The notes below the pieces were generated by a model that saw nothing but the letters and a program-made list of their open reading frames with translations, was not told the origin of the DNA and ran no database searches. A DNA stretch of 64,000 bases from Roseateles violae (GTDB lineage Bacteria; Pseudomonadota; Gammaproteobacteria; Burkholderiales; Burkholderiaceae_C), in the NCBI RefSeq assembly GCF_030410485.1, contig NZ_JAUHHC010000004.1, forward strand, positions 384,128 through 448,127. The letters run 5' to 3'. Below, in pieces: positions 57,548 to 64,000 of this stretch. Made by a program: the position numbers and the translations under genes. Every line of letters begins with the position of its first letter. Positions within the stretch are counted from its first letter, which is position 1.

Positions 57548-57576
57548 AAAACAAAGCGAACCGAAGTTCGCTTTGT
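57546..57576 (-). terminator. Terminator downstream of the PEP-CTERM gene
   Basis: A perfect 11-bp stem (ACAAAGCGAAC/GTTCGCTTTGT) with a 4-base loop is followed on the minus strand by TTTTTT. It ends the PEP-CTERM transcript; the plus side has no T run. Confidence 0.9.
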
Positions 57577-57595
57577 CGATGGGGCAGAGTTCCGC

Positions 57596-58072
57596 TCAGT
57601 CGAAACGACGGCGACGCGCCAGGAAACCAACGACGCCAAGACCGGCCAGCAGCATGGCATAGGTCTCGGGCTCGGGCACGGCCGCAACACCGACTGTTGC
57701 AGAGGTCAGAACATAGCCGGCCGAGGCACTGGCCAAGCCACCGATCGCGTACACATAGGTGCCAGGATCAAGCAACCAGGTACCGGACTTTGCAGTCGTT
57801 CCACCAAAAGCCGCGCTGAACAGGGCCGTCGTGCCGGTTTCGTCATAGACGCCGAACGAACCGAAGGTGATGCCAGTCGCGACCAACGCTCCAGCCAGCG
57901 TCGACTGTTCGGTGAGAGTGAACTTGTAGGTATCCAGGAAGGACCCCACAGCCGGAGTAACCAGACCGCTAAGTTCAAAAACGTCATGCGCGCCCCAGTC
58001 AATATCGGCTGCTTGGCTGCTGAGCGCGGTGAAAGCAACCAGCGATGCGGCTACTAAAGGTTTCAGCTTCAT
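57596..58072 (-). CDS. PEP-CTERM sorted protein (FxDxF-like)
   Basis: A 158-residue exported protein bound for exosortase processing. A signal peptide (SLVAFTALSSQAAD) is followed by a beta-rich body with FLDTYKFTL, which resembles the FxDxF family motif, and a C-terminal sorting signal VPEPETYAM, hydrophobic LLAGLGVVGFLA and basic RRRRFD. Such proteins are made by bacteria with EpsH-type exosortase and exopolysaccharide. No exosortase gene is in the window. GGGAG lies upstream of the ATG at 58072. Confidence 0.93.
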   Translation of the reverse strand: MKLKPLVAASLVAFTALSSQAADIDWGAHDVFELSGLVTPAVGSFLDTYKFTLTEQSTLAGALVATGITFGSFGVYDETGTTALFSAAFGGTTAKSGTWLLDPGTYVYAIGGLASASAGYVLTSATVGVAAVPEPETYAMLLAGLGVVGFLARRRRFD

Positions 58073-58241
58073 AAAAGCACTCCCGTGGTTAGAGGTTGTG
58101 GGAACTGTCGGGGCTTATTGTGCGCAGCAGCACGTGAATTAATCCACAGACGGAACCCTTCAGCCTAGGGAGAACACTCGCCTTAATTGTGAGGGGCGGT
58201 AAGACGCCACCCCTAGTTCGTAAATACGGAGCCGCCGCCTA

Positions 58242-60572
58242 TCAGGCAGGCAGAACCCGAACCACCTTCTGCAGCCCCTCGACGGGCTTGCCCTTGCGGG
58301 CACGCTTGCCGGCGTGGGCTGCCAGCGCAGCGCCCTTCAGTACGTCCTCCTTGGGCTTGCCACCACGGCCGCTGCCCAGCAACTGCAGCGCCTGGGTAAA
58401 GGCCGCAACGCTCAACAGTGCGTCCTTGGGCTCCAGATCCATCAGGGTCAGGCCGCGGCCGCCCTTGGGCTGGTGCTTCAGTTCGTCCAGCGCGTAGGTC
58501 AGCAAACGCCCCTGCAGCGACAGGCAGGCCAGTTGCAAACCCAGCACCTCGCCCATGGGCACGGCGGCCGGCGGCAGCGGTTTCTCCTCGCCCTCCAGGC
58601 TCAGGAAGGTCTTGCCGGCGCGCTTGGCGCTGATCAGATCGCCGACCTGGGCGATCAGGCCGAAGCCGCCGGTGCCGGCCAGCACCAGGCGCTGCGCACC
58701 GCCGGCGGCGTAGTAATGCGCGATCTGCGTGCCCGACTCGAGTTCGATCAGGGTCGTGATCGGCTGGCCGTCGCCGCGGCCGCCCGGCAGCAGCGAGACC
58801 GGCACCGAGTAGACCCGGCCGTTGCTGCCGAAGACGATCAGCGGATCCACGCTGCGGCAGGGGAAGACGCCGTAGAGCTGGTCGCCGGACTTGAAGGCCA
58901 GCGCGGCCGGGTCGATCTCATGTCCCTTCAGTGCCCGCACCCAACCCTTCATCGAGACGACCACCGTCACCGGCTCGTCGACGATGCGGACCTCGGCGAC
59001 CGCCTTCTTCTCGGCCTGGATCAAGGTGCGGCGCTCGTCGCCGTACTGCTTGGCATCGGCCTCGATCTCCTTGACGACGGTGCGCTTGAGCACGCCCGGG
59101 TTGGCAAGGATGTCCTCCAGCTTGGCGCGCTCCTCGCGCAGCTTCTCGAGTTCCTGCTCGATCTTGATCGCCTCCAGCCGCGCCAGCTGGCGCAGGCGGA
59201 TCTCGAGGATGTCCTCGGCCTGGCGGTCCGAGAGCCTGAAGCGCTCGATCAGCGCCGGCTTGGGCTCGTCGGCATTGCGGATGATGCGGATCACCTCGTC
59301 GATGTTCAGCAGCACCAGCTGGCGGCCTTCCAGCACATGGATGCGGTCCAGCACCTTGTCCAGGCGATGCTGGGTGCGGCGCTGCACGGTCGCGAGCCGG
59401 TAGCCCAGCCATTCGGACAGGATCTGGCGCAGGTTCTTCTGCGTCGGCCGGCCGTCGGCGCCGATCATGGTCAGATTGATCGGTGCCGAGGTCTCCAGGC
59501 TGGTGTGCGCCAGCAGGGTCGTGATCAGCTCCTGCTGCTCGACCGTGCGGCTCTTGGGCTCGAAGACCAGGCGCACCGGCGCGTCCTTGCTCGACTCGTC
59601 GCGCACGCCGTCCAGCACCGCCAGCACGCTGGCCTTCAGCTGCAGCTGCTCCTGCGTCAAGGCCTTCTTGCCGGTCTTGACCTTGGGGTTGGAGAGTTCC
59701 TCAATCTCTTCCAGCACCTTCTGCGAGCTGGTGCCATGCGGCAGCTCGGTGACGACCAGCTGCCACTGGCCGCGGGCCAGGTCCTCGATCTTCCAGCGCG
59801 CGCGCAGCTTCAGGCTGCCACGGCCCGAGGCATAGGCGGCGCGGATGTCCTCGGCTGCACTGATCAGCTGGCCGCCACCGGGGAAATCGGGTCCCGGCAG
59901 CAGGCCATAGAGCTCGTCGTCCGACAGCTTCTCGTTCTTCAGCAGCGCGACGGCGGCGGCCGCGACCTCGCGCAGATTGTGGCTGGGCACCTCGGTGGCC
60001 AGACCGACCGCGATGCCCGAGGCGCCGTTCAGCAGCACGAAGGGCAGGCGCGCCGGCAGGGTCTTGGGCTCCTCGGTCGAGCCGTCGTAGTTGGGCTGGA
60101 ATTCGACCGTGCCCTCGTCGATCTCGTCCAGCAGCAAGCGCGCGATCGGTGCCAGCCGCGCTTCGGTGTAACGCATCGCCGCCGCGCCGTCGCCGTCGCG
60201 CGAACCGAAATTGCCCTGGCCGTCGATCAGCGGATAGCGCTGCGAGAAGTCCTGCGCCATGCGCACCAGCGCGTCGTAGACCGACTGGTCGCCATGCGGG
60301 TGAAAGCGGCCCAGCACGTCGCCGACGACGCGGGCACCCTTGACCGGCTTGGCGCCGGAGGTACCGGAGAAGCTCAGGCCCATGCGCTCCATCGAGTAGA
60401 GGATGCGGCGCTGCACCGGCTTCTGGCCGTCGCAGACATCGGGCAGCGCCCGGCCCTTGACGACCGAGAGCGCATATTCGAGATAGGCCCGTTCGGCGTA
60501 ATGCGCCAGGGTCAGCGCGTCGCTGCCGTCTTCGGCGGCCGGGCTTCCAAAATCGATAGTGGTCTGGTTCAT
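58242..60572 (-). CDS. parC: DNA topoisomerase IV subunit A
   Basis: The catalytic subunit of topoisomerase IV, 776 residues, that decatenates daughter chromosomes. The winged helix has the active-site Tyr Y135 in [14 protein letters not shown]. The quinolone region reads [17 protein letters not shown], giving Gln at the E. coli S80 position and Asp at E84. The long coiled coil ([24 protein letters not shown]) and C-terminal beta-pinwheel with [17 protein letters not shown] complete it. It overlaps the lytic transglycosylase gene start by 4 bases. Confidence 0.96.
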   Translation of the reverse strand: MNQTTIDFGSPAAEDGSDALTLAHYAERAYLEYALSVVKGRALPDVCDGQKPVQRRILYSMERMGLSFSGTSGAKPVKGARVVGDVLGRFHPHGDQSVYDALVRMAQDFSQRYPLIDGQGNFGSRDGDGAAAMRYTEARLAPIARLLLDEIDEGTVEFQPNYDGSTEEPKTLPARLPFVLLNGASGIAVGLATEVPSHNLREVAAAAVALLKNEKLSDDELYGLLPGPDFPGGGQLISAAEDIRAAYASGRGSLKLRARWKIEDLARGQWQLVVTELPHGTSSQKVLEEIEELSNPKVKTGKKALTQEQLQLKASVLAVLDGVRDESSKDAPVRLVFEPKSRTVEQQELITTLLAHTSLETSAPINLTMIGADGRPTQKNLRQILSEWLGYRLATVQRRTQHRLDKVLDRIHVLEGRQLVLLNIDEVIRIIRNADEPKPALIERFRLSDRQAEDILEIRLRQLARLEAIKIEQELEKLREERAKLEDILANPGVLKRTVVKEIEADAKQYGDERRTLIQAEKKAVAEVRIVDEPVTVVVSMKGWVRALKGHEIDPAALAFKSGDQLYGVFPCRSVDPLIVFGSNGRVYSVPVSLLPGGRGDGQPITTLIELESGTQIAHYYAAGGAQRLVLAGTGGFGLIAQVGDLISAKRAGKTFLSLEGEEKPLPPAAVPMGEVLGLQLACLSLQGRLLTYALDELKHQPKGGRGLTLMDLEPKDALLSVAAFTQALQLLGSGRGGKPKEDVLKGAALAAHAGKRARKGKPVEGLQKVVRVLPA

Positions 60573-61240
60573 GGTTTGCTGCTGTGAATCTGCAGGTGCT
60601 GGGCCTGGGCCGGCAGGCTGCGCTGCAACAGGGCCCAGTACAACTCCAGCACCAGATGGACATGGGCCTGGGTTTCTTCGATGGCCGGCATCTGCCCGCC
60701 CGCCCGGCGCACCGCGCCCTCGCCGGCATTCCAGGCGGCCAGGGCCGCGTCGATGCGGCCGAAGCGTTTGATCAGATCGGCCAGCATTCTGGCGCCGGCC
60801 TGGACATTGGTGCGCGGGTCCAGCAGGCGCTGGCGCTCGCCGGTCGCGGCATAGCGCAGGCCCGCCTCGGGCGTCAGCTGCATCAGGCCCAGCGCGCCGC
60901 GCGGCGAGACCGCATCGTGCCGGTAGCCCGACTCGACGGCGATCACCGCCTTCAGCAGCTCCGTGTCGACGCCATGGCGCGCGGCCGCCTCGCGCAAAAA
61001 TGGCTGGACCGCCTTGACCTCGGGCGCGATCTCCAGCCAGGTCAGCAGATGCAGGCTGCCGTCCTGCTTGCCCGGCACGCGGCCCTGGCCGGCCTCGGCC
61101 TGGCCCATCAAGAGCGCGTAATTGCCGTCCAGCGGCCGGCTGGCCAGATGCGCGACACCCTGACCGTCGACATAGCCCCACAACTCGGCGCGGGCCGCCA
61201 GACTCAGGCCGGCCAGCACGATGAGCAGCAGCCACCTCAT
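60569..61240 (-). CDS. Lytic transglycosylase (SLT domain) protein
   Basis: A 223-residue exported muramidase-like enzyme. A signal peptide ([15 protein letters not shown]) precedes a short DUF4124-like beta segment ([19 protein letters not shown]), then the SLT fold with catalytic Glu in [27 protein letters not shown] and the closing [18 protein letters not shown]. It would cut peptidoglycan between MurNAc and GlcNAc. It is coupled by ATGA overlaps to parC downstream and to the GNAT gene upstream. Confidence 0.92.
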   Translation of the reverse strand: MRWLLLIVLAGLSLAARAELWGYVDGQGVAHLASRPLDGNYALLMGQAEAGQGRVPGKQDGSLHLLTWLEIAPEVKAVQPFLREAAARHGVDTELLKAVIAVESGYRHDAVSPRGALGLMQLTPEAGLRYAATGERQRLLDPRTNVQAGARMLADLIKRFGRIDAALAAWNAGEGAVRRAGGQMPAIEETQAHVHLVLELYWALLQRSLPAQAQHLQIHSSKP

Positions 61241-61779
61241 GCGCCCTGCTCCTGGCCCAGCGCGACGCGGGCCTGGTATTCGCGATCGAGCATGGACATC
61301 ACGATCAGCGAGTCGTAGCCGTCGGCCCCCTCGATGCTGACCCGCACGCTCTCGCGCAGCCGGCCTTCCTCGACGAAGCCCTCGCTGCGGTACAGGGCCT
61401 GCGCGCGGGTGTTCAGCGCCTTCACGTCCAGCCAGAAGCGGTGCGCCTTCAGCTGGGTGAAGGCGAGCTTCTTCAGCAGGCGCACGCTGGCGCGCCCCAG
61501 GCCCTGGCCCGTCCCTTGGAATTGAGGCGCCAGCACGATGCGCTTGAGCTCGACCGAGCCATGCGGGTTGCGACAGCCCTGCAGGATGACGAAGCCGGCC
61601 TGCTGCTGGCCGACCTCGATGATGAAGTGGCGCGAGTCCGGAAAGCGCAGCGCGCCCTCGTGCTGCGTGCGCTCCCAGGGCGTGATGAAGGGCAGGTTCG
61701 CCGCGTCGCGCTCGACCGAGACGACGAAGTCGAGGTCCGACAGCATCGTCGGCCGCAGATGCACCAGCGGCGGCGTCAT
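61237..61779 (-). CDS. GNAT-family N-acetyltransferase
   Basis: A 180-residue acetyltransferase of the RimI/RimJ-like type. The acetyl-CoA region is [27 protein letters not shown], and [29 protein letters not shown] is the usual C-terminal strand-helix block. The acceptor is unknown: a ribosomal protein, an amine or an antibiotic. Its position next to an acetylpolyamine-type deacetylase is suggestive. It overlaps the lytic transglycosylase start and the deacetylase stop by 4 bases each. Confidence 0.9.
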   Translation of the reverse strand: MTPPLVHLRPTMLSDLDFVVSVERDAANLPFITPWERTQHEGALRFPDSRHFIIEVGQQQAGFVILQGCRNPHGSVELKRIVLAPQFQGTGQGLGRASVRLLKKLAFTQLKAHRFWLDVKALNTRAQALYRSEGFVEEGRLRESVRVSIEGADGYDSLIVMSMLDREYQARVALGQEQGA

Positions 61780-62813
61780 GAGCCCGACTCGAAGCCCTGC
61801 AAGACCGCGACGACATTGAGGCCGATCGCCTCGGTCGCATAACCGCCTTCCTGCAGGAACAGCGTGCGCGGCGCGCCGAAGGCGGCCAGGCGCCGGCCGA
61901 GCGCGGCGAACTCGGGCCGGTCGAGCTTGAAATGCGAGATCGGGTCGCCGCCATAGGTATCGACGCCCAGCGAGACGATCAGCAGTTCGGGCGCATAGTC
62001 CGCCAGCCGCGCCAGCAGGCGCTCCAGCGCGGCAAACCAGGCCTCGTTCGAGCAGCCGGCCGGCAGCGGCTCGTTGGCGTTGAAGCCCAGGCCCGTGCCG
62101 GCACCGCGCTCGTCGGCATGGCCGAGGAAGAACGGATATTCGGTCTGCGGATCACCATGCAGGCTGGCGTAGAGCACATCGGCACGCTCGTAGAAGATCG
62201 CCTGCGTGCCATTGCCGTGGTGGTAGTCGACATCGAGGATGGCCACCTTCTGGAGCCCGGCGTCGAGCGCCGCCTGCGCCGCCACGGCCGCGTTGTTGAC
62301 GAAGCAGTAGCCGCCGAAGAAATCGGCGCCGGCATGGTGGCCGGGCGGGCGGGTCAGCACATAGGCGGTCTTCTCCTCGCCCAGCGCGATGTCCAGGCCG
62401 GCCAGGCTGGCCTGCGCGCCCCAGTAGGCGGCGTCCCAGCTGCCCGCGGTCAGCGGCGTGCCGCTGTCCATCGAATACAGACCCATCCGGGCGGCGAAGC
62501 TTTTCGGCTCGACATCGGTGCGCAGCGTGCGCACCGGCCAGACGGCCGGGAAGGCGTCGCCCTCGCCGCCCAAGGCCCGCCATTCGGCGAAGGCGCCCTG
62601 CAGAAAACGCAGATAGGCCGGCGCGTGGACGCGTTCCAGCGGCGCCAGGCCCCGGTCGACCGGACTCAGGATCTCGCCCAGCCGCGCATCCTGCAGCGCC
62701 TTGAGCACATAGTCGGCGCGCGCCGGCACCTCGAAGGCCGGCACCAGGCGGCCGCGGAAGAACTCGTGCGTGGCCGCGTGCTGGCCATGGCGCTCGTTGT
62801 AGACGGTCTTCAT
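61776..62813 (-). CDS. Histone deacetylase-family / acetylpolyamine amidohydrolase
   Basis: A zinc deacetylase of 345 residues. The catalytic region is RPPGHHAGADFFGGYCFVNNAAVA with the two active-site histidines, then ILDVDYHHGNGTQAIFYERADVLYASLHGDP carrying zinc ligands, and LLIVSLGVDTYGGDPISHFKL with the third ligand. Bacterial members of this fold hydrolyse acetylpolyamines or other N-acetyl substrates; EFFRGRLVPAFEVPARADYVL matches the polyamine type. The start at 62813 is 7 bases after parE. It lies in one run with parE and the GNAT gene. Confidence 0.93.
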   Translation of the reverse strand: MKTVYNERHGQHAATHEFFRGRLVPAFEVPARADYVLKALQDARLGEILSPVDRGLAPLERVHAPAYLRFLQGAFAEWRALGGEGDAFPAVWPVRTLRTDVEPKSFAARMGLYSMDSGTPLTAGSWDAAYWGAQASLAGLDIALGEEKTAYVLTRPPGHHAGADFFGGYCFVNNAAVAAQAALDAGLQKVAILDVDYHHGNGTQAIFYERADVLYASLHGDPQTEYPFFLGHADERGAGTGLGFNANEPLPAGCSNEAWFAALERLLARLADYAPELLIVSLGVDTYGGDPISHFKLDRPEFAALGRRLAAFGAPRTLFLQEGGYATEAIGLNVVAVLQGFESGS

Positions 62814-62820
62814 CGCGGTC

Positions 62821-64000
<1,180 letters not shown>

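Noticed and set aside
58160-58220. Terminator after parC
   Set aside because: An AGGGG/CCCCT stem can form with a mismatch but has no clear T run on the minus strand.

Overview
The window is a chromosomal segment of a high-GC betaproteobacterium. It most resembles the Burkholderiales, Rubrivivax/Roseateles/Leptothrix side: GC-rich codon use, a PEP-CTERM protein, a Bug-type tricarboxylate receptor, an AscD-like ferredoxin reductase, a DUF3717-DUF1289 fusion and DUF1653/DUF1345 neighbours. That placement is inferred from gene content only. It is dense core genome: about 59 protein genes and one tRNA. No rRNA, insertion sequence, prophage, integrase or CRISPR array was seen, and no stretch over about 300 bases lacks a gene.

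Layout. 0-7 kb: valS, a hydroxyacid-dehydrogenase-like protein with swapped catalytic residues, galU, a TusA-like protein, a Nudix hydrolase coupled to cysM, and tRNA-Leu(CAA). 7-16 kb: a lipoprotein, a SulP transporter with STAS and cyclic-nucleotide domains, a rhomboid protease, a sugar-epimerase-like protein, the AscD-like reductase, a 2OG-Fe dioxygenase, a leucine/amino-acid dehydrogenase and a Bug receptor. 16-19.5 kb: livHMGF without a binding protein. 19.6-27.6 kb: trxB, a Crp/Fnr regulator, ftsK, lolA, a YbaL-like antiporter and rarA, which matches the E. coli order trxB-lrp-ftsK-lolA-rarA with a different regulator and an added antiporter. 27.7-34.3 kb: rpmB-rpmG, a DUF3016 protein, a fatty acid desaturase, an RsmB-like methyltransferase, DUF1653, DUF1345, purN and trpS. 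34.3-39 kb: DUF3717-DUF1289, a MATE transporter, and a Cpx-like set of sensor kinase, response regulator and CpxP/Spy-like protein. 39-43 kb: three uncharacterised genes joined by 4-base overlaps (small membrane protein, membrane-anchored P-loop NTPase, 724-residue protein). 43-53 kb: ettA, a peptide-type binding protein, a DEAD-box helicase with a structured leader, an NAD(P)-binding protein coupled to mnmC, and a chemoreceptor with a CheR/CheB tether. 53-64 kb: rpiA, a DAHP synthase, an EamA transporter divergent from a LysR regulator, pyrD, a PEP-CTERM protein, then parE, an acetylpolyamine/histone-deacetylase-like hydrolase, a GNAT acetyltransferase, a lytic transglycosylase and parC on one strand. 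parE runs off the right edge.

The most interesting parts are the KAP-like three-gene operon at 39.0-42.9 kb, the self-contained Cpx-like envelope module with a candidate operator, RNA-structure candidates ahead of purN, the DEAD-box helicase and two transporter receptor genes, the double hairpin at 12.6 kb, and the residue-swapped dehydrogenase. Functions rest on motifs and family knowledge read by eye; no database search was run.
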